Notes: a model not told the origin generated them from the letters alone. Numbered from the stretch's first letter, positions 1 to 6,547 are shown. The stretch: DNA of 8,322 nt from Pseudomonadota bacterium (GCA_015222855.1 JADFWA010000350.1:1-8322); one strand, 5' to 3'. Numbers and translations: made by a program.

Positions 1-6
1 ACAGAA

Positions 7-92
7 AGAGACCTTTGGGTGGAAACGAAACCTTTGAAAACAACTATAAAATACGAATGGTTTTCCGAAAGGAGAAACGTTCAAAGGTCTCT
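7..92 (+). other. Foldable leader with long-range 11-bp stem upstream of a small ORF
   Basis: AGAGACCTTTG at 7-17 is perfectly complementary to CAAAGGTCTCT at 82-92, giving an 11-bp helix around a 64-base interior. Inside, 61-66 and 71-76 form a short hairpin (one G-U pair) capped by a GAAA tetraloop (67-70). The word ACCTTTG occurs twice (11-17 and 30-36), so the strand at 80-88 can instead make a 9-bp helix with 30-38. CGAAACC at 26-32 is also complementary to GGTTTCG at 114-120, just before the ORF start at 131, which would form a pseudoknot with the outer stem. The complementarities are read directly from the sequence. A structured 5' leader or switch is inference, and I do not match it to a known riboswitch class. 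Confidence 0.45.
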
Positions 93-130
93 AAAGTGTT
101 AAAAGCGGTTGCTGGTTTCGCAAAAAATAA

Positions 131-349
131 ATGGAAAAGGGTGAAGAAGATTACATAGAGCCGGGTAGTGAGGATATCGGTGAGAATACGCTGGATATGG
201 AAACTGACAAAAGTCCGGAATCTGATTTTTTTCTTTCAGCACAAAAGGGGAAAAAGGTAATCAGGCAGAAAAAGGGTAAAATGAAGATCGATAAAAGTAC
301 CCGCTTTTTTCTTGGTGATCAGTCTATGCCTGATGGGGATAGCGGATAA
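131..349 (+). CDS. Small charged hypothetical protein, 72 codons (doubtful)
   Basis: This open frame starts with ATG directly after an in-frame TAA (128-130) and ends in TAA at 347-349. The product matches no family I recognise. It is hydrophilic: residues 1-30 are rich in Glu and Asp, the middle (about 39-57) is Lys/Arg-rich (KGKK, RQKKGK), and the C-terminus is short and Gly/Asp-rich. There is no signal peptide or membrane segment. No Shine-Dalgarno sequence precedes the ATG, whereas most neighbouring genes have one, which weakens the call. In its favour, it is the only plus-strand ORF here that is not a shadow of another gene, it lies behind a foldable leader, and it is followed by hairpins ending in a T-run that could terminate plus-strand transcription. 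It could be a small regulatory or nucleic-acid-binding protein, a non-coding transcript, or nothing. Confidence 0.35.
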   Translation: MEKGEEDYIEPGSEDIGENTLDMETDKSPESDFFLSAQKGKKVIRQKKGKMKIDKSTRFFLGDQSMPDGDSG

Positions 350-368
350 ACTGGAAGTTATAAAATGT

Positions 369-405
369 CGGTGAATGGTTTTAGTTCCCTCCTTTCCATT
401 CACCG
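369..405 (+). ncRNA. Stem-loop 1 with anti-Shine-Dalgarno-like loop
   Basis: CGGTGAATGG (369-378) pairs perfectly with CCATTCACCG (396-405), leaving a 17-base loop that contains TTCCCTCCTTT (385-395). CCTCCTTT equals the anti-SD end of 16S rRNA in many bacteria. The stem-loop lies 19 bases after the small ORF and has a near-paralogue at 462-501. Read on the minus strand, the same loop shows AAAGGAGGGAA, a strong SD-like and GGA-rich loop. The strand that is transcribed is therefore unknown. Confidence 0.5.
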
Positions 406-422
406 GCCCCCTTTAGGATAAT

Positions 423-450
423 CTGGGGAGTATTTTTTATGTTTCCCCAG
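423..450 (+). other. Hairpin between the twin stem-loops
   Basis: CTGGGGA (423-429) pairs with TCCCCAG (444-450) around a 14-base T-rich loop. A run of five C at 407-411, just after stem-loop 1, could compete for the same G-run, so this hairpin may alternate with another pairing. It has no clear T-run after it in the plus direction. Confidence 0.4.
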
Positions 451-461
451 TTTCTATATAG

Positions 462-507
462 TGGTGGATGGTTTTAAAGGTTCCCTCCTTTCCATCCACC
501 ATTTTTT
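462..507 (+). terminator. Stem-loop 3 with anti-SD-like loop followed by T-run; candidate plus-strand terminator
   Basis: TGGTGGATGG (462-471) pairs perfectly with CCATCCACCA (492-501), followed directly by TTTTTT (502-507). The 20-base interior can add an AAAGG/CCTTT helix (476-480 with 487-491) after a TTTT bulge, leaving a TTCCCT hexaloop. Its loop shares TTCCCTCCTTT with stem-loop 1. The two stems differ by a compensatory change: an A-T pair in the first is a G-C pair here. The hairpin plus T-run suits termination of plus-strand transcription from the small ORF, converging on ychF. On the minus strand no T-run follows. Confidence 0.5.
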
Positions 508-546
508 ATTGCTGATCTCTGCCAACTGAACCCTGTAAACTGTTTT

Positions 547-1641
547 TCAGACATTAAACCTGAAATGTATTATATCACCATCCAGGATGATATAGTCTTT
601 CCCCTCGGAGTGGAGGAGTCCCTTCTCTTTTGCCGCTGTCAGGCTGCCGATTTTGGTAAAATCATCATAATGAAGGATTTCTGCCCTGATAAAACCTCGT
701 TCCATATCGGAATGTATCTTTCCGGCGGCGGCTGGTGTTCTGGTGCCCTCAGTAATTGTCCATGCCCGGAGTTCGGGTCCCACCGTGGTATAAAAGGTTA
801 TCAGTCCGAGGAGGTCATATCCGGCTCTGATTAGCTTCCGAAGCCCTGATTCTTCGAGACCGAGGTCATCAAGGAATTCTTTTCTTTCATCTTCGGCGAG
901 TTCCGCTATTTCTGCCTCCATATCGCCGCATATTGTAATTACCTTTGATTCCTCTTTTTCGGCAATATCCTCAACATTTCCTATGTAGTCTTTTCCTCCC
1001 TTGAGGACTTCCTCGCTGACATTGGCAACATAGAGTATCTTTTTTGCTGTCAGGAGGTGGAGTTCTCTGAAAGCTTTTTTCTGCTTCTCATCAAGATCGA
1101 TATTTCTTGCAGCGACACCCATTCCGAGGGAATCCTGTATCCGGTGACAAATATCAAGTTCCGCACGGGAAGTCTTATCTCCCGTTTTTGCCTGTTTTTC
1201 AACCTTTGCCATTCTTTTTTCTACCGTTTCAATATCCGCCAGTATCAGTTCTGTATTTACGATTTTAATATCGCGTGCCGGGTCAACGGTGCCATCCATA
1301 TGAGCAACGTTGGGGTCATCAAAGCAGCGTACTATATGAACAATGGCGTCTACGTCTCGTATATGTCCGAGGAATTTGTTTCCCAGACCTTCTCCCTTGC
1401 TGGCTCCTTTTACAAGGCCGGCAATATCAAGGAACTCCATGGTGGTGTATGTTGTCTTCGGGGGTTTGATGATCTCCGCGATTTTTTCAAGTCTTTCATC
1501 TGGGACACGAACTATTCCTATATTGGGATCGATTGTGCAGAAGGGATAATTTGCCACCTCTGCTCCGGCGGCCGTGAGCGCGTTGAAAATGGTGGATTTA
1601 CCCACGTTGGGAAGCCCTATGATGCCACATCTGAAACCCAC
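547..1641 (-). CDS. ychF: Redox-regulated ATPase / OBG-family GTPase-like protein YchF
   Basis: YchF is a universal cytosolic P-loop NTPase of the Obg family that prefers ATP, binds ribosomes and takes part in translation and stress responses. The 364-aa product has the family's usual full length. Visible motifs are the P-loop GLPNVGKST (residues 9-17), Walker B/G3 DIAGL (72-76), the following glycine-rich GASKGEGLGNKFL region with the conserved catalytic His93, and the NVSE (207-210) variant of NKxD that marks YchF's relaxed base specificity. A coiled-coil insertion lies near 130-190, and the C-terminal TGS domain has HSDMERGFIRAE near 311-322. The start is GTG at 1641, chosen because AAAGGAGGGGG lies six bases upstream. 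It is separated from the hppA operon by a terminator and a repeat-rich gap, so it is probably transcribed on its own. Confidence 0.97.
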   Translation of the reverse strand: MGFRCGIIGLPNVGKSTIFNALTAAGAEVANYPFCTIDPNIGIVRVPDERLEKIAEIIKPPKTTYTTMEFLDIAGLVKGASKGEGLGNKFLGHIRDVDAIVHIVRCFDDPNVAHMDGTVDPARDIKIVNTELILADIETVEKRMAKVEKQAKTGDKTSRAELDICHRIQDSLGMGVAARNIDLDEKQKKAFRELHLLTAKKILYVANVSEEVLKGGKDYIGNVEDIAEKEESKVITICGDMEAEIAELAEDERKEFLDDLGLEESGLRKLIRAGYDLLGLITFYTTVGPELRAWTITEGTRTPAAAGKIHSDMERGFIRAEILHYDDFTKIGSLTAAKEKGLLHSEGKDYIILDGDIIHFRFNV

Positions 1642-1647
1642 AATATA

Positions 1648-1658
1648 CCCCCTCCTTT
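1648..1658 (-). promoter_or_regulatory. Strong ribosome binding site of ychF, fixes the GTG start
   Basis: The minus strand reads AAAGGAGGGGG here, six bases before the GTG at 1641-1639. It includes AAAGGAGGG, which is exactly complementary to the CCCTCCTTT loops of the hairpins at 369-405 and 462-501. Confidence 0.85.
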
Positions 1659-1685
1659 AAATATAAGCGTTCAGCATTTCGTCAG

Positions 1686-1714
1686 AGGCTAAGTATTTTT
1701 GGTTATTCTGTCAA
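1686..1714 (-). promoter_or_regulatory. Candidate sigma-70 promoter of ychF
   Basis: The minus strand has a perfect TTGACA -35 box (1714-1709), a 17-base spacer, and TAGCCT (1691-1686). The latter keeps the first, second and last bases of the -10 consensus. This would start transcription near 1680 and give a leader of about 40 bases containing the ychF ribosome binding site. The weak -10 box limits confidence. Confidence 0.45.
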
Positions 1715-1730
1715 GACTTTTATCTCAATA

Positions 1731-1816
1731 TTGTAACTACTCAGGTATGTAGGGGCGTATAGCAATACGCCCGTACCAAAGGCTCAAAGGAGCAAAGGCA
1801 CTGAGGCACAAGGAAA
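1731..1816 (+). repeat. Partial copy of the TAACTACTCAG repeat with hairpin and 8-base tandem words
   Basis: TTGTAACTACTCAG (1731-1744) matches the head of the repeat units at 7554 and 8200. Next comes a hairpin, GGGCGTAT (1753-1760) with ATACGCCC (1765-1772) and an AGCA loop, flanked by GGTA/TACC. From 1777 an exact 8-base period follows: CAAAGGCT, CAAAGGAG, CAAAGGCA, CTGAGGCA, CAAGGAAA. The other copies also have an 8-base period built on CACAAAGG. No coding potential is seen. Confidence 0.6.
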
Positions 1817-1824
1817 GTTGTAGG

Positions 1825-1842
1825 GCAGGGCTTCAGCCCTGC
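1825..1842. repeat. Short perfect hairpin (REP-like)
   Basis: GCAGGGC (1825-1831) and GCCCTGC (1836-1842) form a 7-bp perfect stem with a TTCA loop. There is no T-run next to it, so it is not an obvious terminator. It resembles short intergenic palindromic elements. Confidence 0.5.
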
Positions 1843-1850
1843 TTAATTTA

Positions 1851-2074
1851 TAGCAACCCTAATCCGGACAAGCCGGAAATTGGAAATATCAAAATAGAAA
1901 ATTTAAAAGTAAAATTAAGGAGATTGTGCAATGCGATAATATCTCAGAAAAACTGGTTGGCTTTCCATTTTACTTTTTCATTTTTCATTTTGATATTTGA
2001 TATAGTTCCTTAATTAAATTCTTTTGCCATTTTTGCAAGAACTTTACGATTAAGGAACTAAAGGGGTTGCGCTA
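1851..2074. repeat. Nested inverted-repeat island, MITE-like candidate without a gene
   Basis: This gene-free stretch nests several palindromes. TCCGG/CCGGA (1863-1867 with 1873-1877) is a small hairpin. A 32-base AT-rich arm at 1884-1915 matches the reverse complement of 1967-1998 at 28 of 32 positions, with a 51-base loop. TAGTTCCTTAAT (2003-2014) and ATTAAGGAACTA (2049-2060) are a perfect 12-bp pair. The outer edges TAGCAACCCT (1851-1860) and AGGGGTTGCGCTA (2062-2074) are imperfect inverted repeats of each other. Size and symmetry suggest a non-autonomous mobile element or its remnant. No target-site duplication was identified. Confidence 0.45.
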
Positions 2075-2117
2075 CATTTTTCAAGAAGCTCTTTTATGGG
2101 GGGTATAATCGATAGAC

Positions 2118-2155
2118 AAAAAAAAGGGGGCTGGATTAAATCCAGCCCCCCTTTT
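2118..2155 (-). terminator. Rho-independent terminator of the hppA operon
   Basis: GGGGGCTGGAT (2126-2136) pairs with ATCCAGCCCCC (2140-2150), an 11-bp GC-rich stem with a three-base loop. It is flanked by eight A on the left (2118-2125) and CTTTT on the right. On the minus strand it comes about 12 bases after the hppA stop and ends in eight T, a textbook terminator. It may also work weakly in the plus direction through TTTT at 2152-2155. Confidence 0.9.
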
Positions 2156-2166
2156 ACGTTAGTGGT

Positions 2167-4218
2167 TTAGTAGATCATTTTATAGACAGCGACGATAGCC
2201 GGGCATGTAACAAGTGACACAACCGCCATCAGCTTGATCAGGATGTTCATGGAGGGTCCGGATGTATCCTTGAAGGGGTCGCCAACAGTGTCGCCGATGA
2301 CTCCTGCCTTATGGGCATCGGAACCTTTGCCGCCAAAATGACCCTTTTCTATATACTTCTTGGCATTATCCCAGGCACCGCCGGCGTTGGCCATGAAAAG
2401 ACCTAAGATCACACCGGTAAGTGTCGCTCCCGCCAGAAAACCGCCAAGGGCTTCGGGACCGATGAAAATACCAACCAGAATGGGCGCCAGTACCGCGGCG
2501 CAACCGGGGATGACCATCTTTTTCAGGGCCGCTGAGGTGGCTATATCCACACACGTGTTGGTGTCCGGAGGCGTTGTGCCTTCCATAATACCGGGGATCT
2601 CTCTCCACTGCCTTCTGATCTCGTTGATCATTTCAAATGCGGCATCCCCTACCGCCGTCATCGTCATGGCGGCAATCAGACACGGAACCAGTCCTCCTAA
2701 AAACATACCGGTGACCACGTGTGCTTCGTTCAGATTCAGGGCAAAATTCTCGAAACCGGGAAAGGTTTTTACGGTTGCGGTGTAAGCGGCAAACATGGCC
2801 AGTGCGGTCAGCGCCGCTGAACCTATTGCGAAACCTTTGCCTATGGCCGCGGTTGTGTTACCCACGGCATCCAGACCATCGGTGATCTCTCTGACTTCCG
2901 GTGGCATGTGGGCCTGCTCCGCGATACCACCGGCGTTATCGGCAATCGGGCCGTAGCTGTCTACAGACATTGTCATTGCTACTGTTCCGAGCATTCCGAC
3001 ACCCGCGATCGCGATACCGTAAAGGCCGGCGCAGATATGGGAGAGCCAGATGGCAATGGCGATAAAGAAAACAGGGGTGGCGACGCTTTCAAAGCCTATT
3101 GCTAATCCGCTGATTATAGTTGTCGCGGAACCTGTCTGTGAGGCCTCGGCTATTTTTACGATAGGTCTGCGCGCGGTATAGTATTCTGTAATGGCTCCTA
3201 TCAACATACCGCAGACGATACCCAGCAGAATCGCCCAGAACGGGCCCAATGCACTTATCATATGTGATTCTTTCAGATACTCTGCCGACATCCCCGCGGT
3301 CATCTTCTTGACGATGAAATAACTGGCGATGATAAACAGAATGCCCGCTATATACAGTGAGTTGCTCAGGGCGGATTGCGGTTTCATGTTTTTGAGGAAG
3401 TTGAAGAGACCGATTCCTATGATGGAACAGACAAGGCCTGCCATGATAAAGAGCATAGGCAGTTGCATCCATACCAGTTTCTGTGCCCCCATTGTCGCGC
3501 CTATCGCTATCGCAGCGATGACCGAACCGCAGTAGGATTCATAGAGGTCAGCGCCCATGCCGGCGATATCACCCACATTATCGCCGACGTTATCGGCGAT
3601 AACACCCGGGTTTCTCGGGTCATCTTCAGGAATACCAGCCTCAACCTTTCCCACCAGGTCGGATCCCACATCGGCCGCCTTGGTATATATGCCGCCGCCG
3701 ACACGCGCGAACAGCGCGATCGAAGAGGCGCCCATGGCGAAACCGTTGATTACCACAGGATTCTTTTCTGAAAAGAAATAGAAGAATATGCCAAGTCCGA
3801 GCAACCCGAGACTGGCAACCGCCAATCCCATTACGGATCCGCCGAAGAAGGCCACGGTCAGGGCTTTAGCCTGGCCGTATTCCCCAGCGGCATGGGCCGT
3901 CCTGGCATTGGAGTAGGTTGCCGCCTGCATACCGACAACTCCTGCCAGCATCGAACCGAGCGCGCCCGCCAAAAAGGCCACGGCCGACATCTTTGACTCC
4001 AGAGCGAAGAAGAGTATGACAAAGACAACGGCAATGAATATTGCTATGATTTTATACTCCCTTTTCAAGAATATCATGGCTCCCGCATGGATCTTTTCCA
4101 TGATATCCACCATGGTCTCATTTCCCGGGGAAAACGTCATAACGTATTTATAGATGAGAAACGCTAATATCAACCCGATAATTGCCAATAATGGCCCGTA
4201 ATTTACTAAATTTTCCAT
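2167..4218 (-). CDS. hppA: K+-dependent membrane-bound pyrophosphatase, probably Na+-pumping
   Basis: This integral membrane pump hydrolyses pyrophosphate and moves cations outward across the cytoplasmic membrane. The 683 aa have about 16 hydrophobic segments, starting with residues 8-28, within the usual family length. Active-site signatures are present: DVGSDLVGK (183-191), DNVGDNVGD (209-217), the second Asp cluster [14 protein letters not shown] (418-431) and [15 protein letters not shown] (642-656). Potassium dependence is indicated by Ala457 and Gly460 in [11 protein letters not shown]+-independent enzymes have Lys and Thr there. The gate glutamate falls at Glu227 (GADLYES), the position seen in Na+-pumping enzymes such as that of Thermotoga, and four residues earlier than in plant H+ pumps. 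Na+ transport is therefore likely, but dual or H+ transport is not excluded. It starts nine bases after pth and is followed by a strong terminator. Confidence 0.95.
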   Translation of the reverse strand: MENLVNYGPLLAIIGLILAFLIYKYVMTFSPGNETMVDIMEKIHAGAMIFLKREYKIIAIFIAVVFVILFFALESKMSAVAFLAGALGSMLAGVVGMQAATYSNARTAHAAGEYGQAKALTVAFFGGSVMGLAVASLGLLGLGIFFYFFSEKNPVVINGFAMGASSIALFARVGGGIYTKAADVGSDLVGKVEAGIPEDDPRNPGVIADNVGDNVGDIAGMGADLYESYCGSVIAAIAIGATMGAQKLVWMQLPMLFIMAGLVCSIIGIGLFNFLKNMKPQSALSNSLYIAGILFIIASYFIVKKMTAGMSAEYLKESHMISALGPFWAILLGIVCGMLIGAITEYYTARRPIVKIAEASQTGSATTIISGLAIGFESVATPVFFIAIAIWLSHICAGLYGIAIAGVGMLGTVAMTMSVDSYGPIADNAGGIAEQAHMPPEVREITDGLDAVGNTTAAIGKGFAIGSAALTALAMFAAYTATVKTFPGFENFALNLNEAHVVTGMFLGGLVPCLIAAMTMTAVGDAAFEMINEIRRQWREIPGIMEGTTPPDTNTCVDIATSAALKKMVIPGCAAVLAPILVGIFIGPEALGGFLAGATLTGVILGLFMANAGGAWDNAKKYIEKGHFGGKGSDAHKAGVIGDTVGDPFKDTSGPSMNILIKLMAVVSLVTCPAIVAVYKMIY

Positions 4219-4227
4219 AACCTCTGC

Positions 4228-4818
4228 CTATACCTCCTTGTTTAATTTGTTATTGTTTCTAACATTGAACTGACACATAGCCGACTGAGTCCCGGACGAA
4301 ATAACCTCCACCACAGCGTCACACGCCCTTGTGATAATATCCGGTAAAATCTTCATCTCGTCCTCGGTGAAACGCTCAAGGACATATCCTTCAACCATCT
4401 CCCTGTAACCCGGTTTGCCGATACCCAGCCTGATCCTGATAAACTCCGATCCGCCGAGATGGTCGATTATGGATATTAACCCTTTGTGCCCTCCGTGACC
4501 TCCTCCTGCCTTTATCCTGAGACTGCCCAGCGGCAGGTCCAGATCATCATGTATTACTATCAGATCTTCAATATCCGTTTTAAAATATCCGACCAGTTTT
4601 TTAACGGTTATACCGCTAAGATTCATGAATGTCTGGGGTTTGGCCAGAACAGCGGTTACACCTGAAATCATTCCTTTTCCAAAGCAGGAATCGAAGTTCT
4701 TCCGGCGGGTTTCAATATCCTGTTCTTTTGCCAGCGCATCCAGTACCAGGAATCCCATATTGTGTCTGCTGAACCGGTATCTGATACCCGGATTTCCCAG
4801 CCCGACAATCAGCTTCAC
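4228..4818 (-). CDS. pth: Peptidyl-tRNA hydrolase
   Basis: Pth cleaves the ester bond of peptidyl-tRNAs dropped from ribosomes and so recycles tRNA in the cytosol. I start it at GTG 4818, which gives 196 aa beginning [11 protein letters not shown], the canonical N-terminus. The open frame runs back to an ATG at 4911, but that adds 31 Lys/Arg-rich residues inside rplY and is rejected. Family residues are visible: Asn9 in GLGNPG, catalytic His19 in SRHNMG, Asn66 in FMNLSG and Asp91 in HDDLDLP. In [10 protein letters not shown] (104-113) Lys111 occupies the position of E. coli Asn114, a substitution I believe occurs in other bacterial Pths. The start lies 13 bases after the rplY stop with only a weak purine-rich site, so translation probably depends on coupling. 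Confidence 0.93.
   Translation of the reverse strand: MKLIVGLGNPGIRYRFSRHNMGFLVLDALAKEQDIETRRKNFDSCFGKGMISGVTAVLAKPQTFMNLSGITVKKLVGYFKTDIEDLIVIHDDLDLPLGSLRIKAGGGHGGHKGLISIIDHLGGSEFIRIRLGIGKPGYREMVEGYVLERFTEDEMKILPDIITRACDAVVEVISSGTQSAMCQFNVRNNNKLNKEV
4232..4239 (-). promoter_or_regulatory. hppA ribosome binding site inside the end of pth
   Basis: The minus strand reads AAGGAGGT across the last sense codons of pth, just before its TAG stop. It lies about 13-14 bases before the hppA ATG at 4218, a longer spacing than usual. A second weaker AGAGG sits only two bases before the ATG. The overlap implies translational coupling of pth and hppA. Confidence 0.6.
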
Positions 4819-4831
4819 CGGAGACCCCGAA

Positions 4832-5491
4832 TTATTCAGTTGTTCCTTTACCGGGTTCTTCACCGGTCTCCTCACCCTCTCCTTCGGGCAATTCCTCAAC
4901 TTCTTCTGCAACTTCTACTACGGCGACTCTTGTAACGACGACCGCTGCTATCATTACATTTGAGGGATCGAGTATTTCTATTCCTTCCCCGAGAACAACA
5001 TCTCCGACTTTAACCGAATCACCTATCTCCAGCTCGCTGATATCAACTTCAATAAAGTCCGGAAATAAAGAGGGCAGGGCGGAGAGCCTCAGGTTTCTCT
5101 TCGAAAATTGTAAATCTCCACCAGCCTCTATGCCAATAGCTTGTCCTGTAAGTCGAATCGGGATATCCATAGTCAACTGATGATCCATCCGGATTTCATA
5201 AAAATCGGCATGCAAGAGATTTCTGCTCAGAGGGTTGATCTGAAGCTCTTTCATTATTGACAGCTTTTCGGTTTTGCTGTCACCGTCCTCAATTGTGAGT
5301 TTTATGAAGCTGCTTTCCCCGCTTCCTGTTCTTAGTGACTTAATCAGGTCGGAAGAATTTACAGTCAGCGGAATCGTTTCCGTCCCGGGACTATAAAAAA
5401 CTGCCGGTATCAAACCTTCTTCCCTCAACCTCCTGGCGGGTCCCTTCCCGGATTCCTTACGGATATTAGCTTTTAACTCTATTGTTTCCAT
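4832..5491 (-). CDS. rplY: 50S ribosomal protein L25, long general stress (Ctc) form
   Basis: The protein binds 5S rRNA in the central protuberance of the large ribosomal subunit. At 219 aa it is the two-domain Ctc/TL5 form, not the short 94-aa E. coli L25. The N-terminal 5S-binding domain (about 1-95) has [20 protein letters not shown] (11-30) and LLHADFYEI (92-100). The C-terminal beta domain spans about 101-190, with the typical GDSVKVGDV near 157-165. An acidic Glu/Gly-rich tail (about 193-219) follows and is probably disordered. The ATG at 5491 is supported by TAGGAG upstream, which overlaps the prs stop codon (TAG at 5508-5506). That overlap, together with the 14-base gap to prs and the 13-base gap to pth, indicates one co-transcribed and coupled unit. 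Confidence 0.95.
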   Translation of the reverse strand: METIELKANIRKESGKGPARRLREEGLIPAVFYSPGTETIPLTVNSSDLIKSLRTGSGESSFIKLTIEDGDSKTEKLSIMKELQINPLSRNLLHADFYEIRMDHQLTMDIPIRLTGQAIGIEAGGDLQFSKRNLRLSALPSLFPDFIEVDISELEIGDSVKVGDVVLGEGIEILDPSNVMIAAVVVTRVAVVEVAEEVEELPEGEGEETGEEPGKGTTE

Positions 5492-5505
5492 ATGTTTATT
5501 TTCTC

Positions 5506-6447
5506 CTAAATAAAAAGTGAACTTACAGAATCGTTATAATAGATCCTCCTGACCGCCTCACTCAGGATCCCGGAGACAGAAAGGATCTTGATTTTCTTGC
5601 AGGATTTTGCCTCTTCATGCAGGGGGATGGTGTCGGTCACGATGACCTCTTTAATATTAGAATCATTAATCCTGTCTATTGCCGGTCCCGATAGAACAGG
5701 ATGTGTACAGCAGACGGAGACATCGGTTGCACCTGCATCTCCGAGTGCTTTGGCTGCCTGAACCACGGTTCCGGCGGTGTCGATCAGATCATCAAGAATT
5801 ACCGTTTTCATACCACTGACGTCACCGATTATGTTCATGACCTGCGATTCATTCGGCCCTTCCCTTCTCTTATCGATAATGGCGAGATTTGCCCCCAATC
5901 TTTTTCCAAAGGCCCTTGCCCTTTCAACACCACCGGTATCAGGTGATACGATAACCATGTCGTCCTGGTAATTTTTCTTAATATACTCAAGGAGCACGGG
6001 CGTGGCGAAAAGGTTGTCAACGGGGATATTGAAAAAACCCTGTATCTGACCGGCATGGAGATCCACGGAAAGGACACGGTTGGCGCCCGCGGCAGTTATT
6101 AAATCAGCGACAAGCTTTGCCGTAATCGGCGCCCTGGGAGCCACTTTTCTGTCCTGTCTTGCATAACCGTAATAGGGAATAACGGTTGTTATTCTATCCG
6201 CAGATGCCCTCTTCATGGCATCTATCAAGACCAGAAGTTCCATATAATTGTCATTCACGGGCGGGCAGGTTGATTGCACAATAAAAACGTCCATCCCCCT
6301 CACATTTTCATTGATCTCAACCATTGTCTCACCATCGCTGAATGTCGTTACATTTGCCTTTCCGAGTTGTACCCCCAGTTTCCTGCATATTTTTTCCGCA
6401 AGGGGCAGATTTGAGTTCCCGGAAAATATTTTCATTCTTTCAAGCAT
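5506..6447 (-). CDS. prs: Ribose-phosphate pyrophosphokinase (PRPP synthetase)
   Basis: Prs makes 5-phosphoribosyl-1-pyrophosphate (PRPP) from ribose 5-phosphate and ATP, feeding purine, pyrimidine, NAD, histidine and tryptophan synthesis in the cytosol. The 313-aa length is typical of class I enzymes. Motifs in order are FSDGE (36-40), the ATP-binding loop [10 protein letters not shown] (92-101), the metal-binding [11 protein letters not shown] (129-139), the catalytic loop with Lys193 in KRREGPNES, and the PRPP/ribose-5-phosphate loop DDLIDTAGT (219-227). The ATG at 6447 is preceded by TAGGAGA at suitable spacing; a second Met at residue 5 lacks such a site. It lies about 100 bases after tRNA-Gln, with a heptamer-repeat hairpin in its leader, and 14 bases before rplY. 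prs downstream of ispE is a common bacterial arrangement. Confidence 0.97.
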   Translation of the reverse strand: MLERMKIFSGNSNLPLAEKICRKLGVQLGKANVTTFSDGETMVEINENVRGMDVFIVQSTCPPVNDNYMELLVLIDAMKRASADRITTVIPYYGYARQDRKVAPRAPITAKLVADLITAAGANRVLSVDLHAGQIQGFFNIPVDNLFATPVLLEYIKKNYQDDMVIVSPDTGGVERARAFGKRLGANLAIIDKRREGPNESQVMNIIGDVSGMKTVILDDLIDTAGTVVQAAKALGDAGATDVSVCCTHPVLSGPAIDRINDSNIKEVIVTDTIPLHEEAKSCKKIKILSVSGILSEAVRRIYYNDSVSSLFI

Positions 6448-6464
6448 CCAGTTCTCCTATAAAT

Positions 6465-6540
6465 GGGCTAAAGGCTAAGGGCTAAAGGCAAAAGGTGAAC
6501 TTGCCCTTTAGCCTTGTGCCTTTAGCCATTAGCCTTTTTT
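6465..6540. repeat. Inverted heptamer repeat (GGCTAAA words) between tRNA-Gln and prs
   Basis: The left arm has an exact 7-base period from 6466: GGCTAAA, GGCTAAG, GGCTAAA, GGCAAAA. On the opposite strand the right arm (6534-6500) reads GGCTAAT, GGCTAAA, GGCACAA, GGCTAAA, GGGCAAG. The arms can pair over roughly 17 bp with two mismatches, in several registers because of the period. In the plus direction TTTTTT follows (6535-6540), but no plus-strand gene lies upstream. In the minus-strand transcript it forms the prs leader just after the tRNA 3' end, so it could be a processing or attenuation structure. Confidence 0.7.
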
Positions 6541-6547
6541 ATAACAC

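Noticed and set aside
1057..1692. Long plus-strand open frame (211 codons) opposite ychF
   Set aside because: It lies almost wholly antisense to the clearly conserved YchF gene, has no family similarity I can see, and is Cys/Ser-rich as expected of a shadow frame.
1777..1816. CRISPR-like array from the 8-base CAAAGG words
   Set aside because: Units are too short and directly adjacent, without spacers, and no cas genes are present.
2104..2109. Perfect TATAAT on the plus strand
   Set aside because: No good -35 box lies 16-18 bases upstream, and it would transcribe straight into a terminator and antisense to hppA.
4819..4911. Upstream extension of pth to an ATG at 4911
   Set aside because: It would overlap the last 80 bases of rplY and add 31 Lys/Arg-rich residues not found in Pth. 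The GTG at 4818 gives the canonical [11 protein letters not shown] start.
6465..6540. Intrinsic terminator for a plus-strand gene (hairpin plus T6)
   Set aside because: Only the antisense of prs lies upstream in that direction, so there is no plus-strand gene to terminate. It is better described as an inverted repeat in the prs leader.
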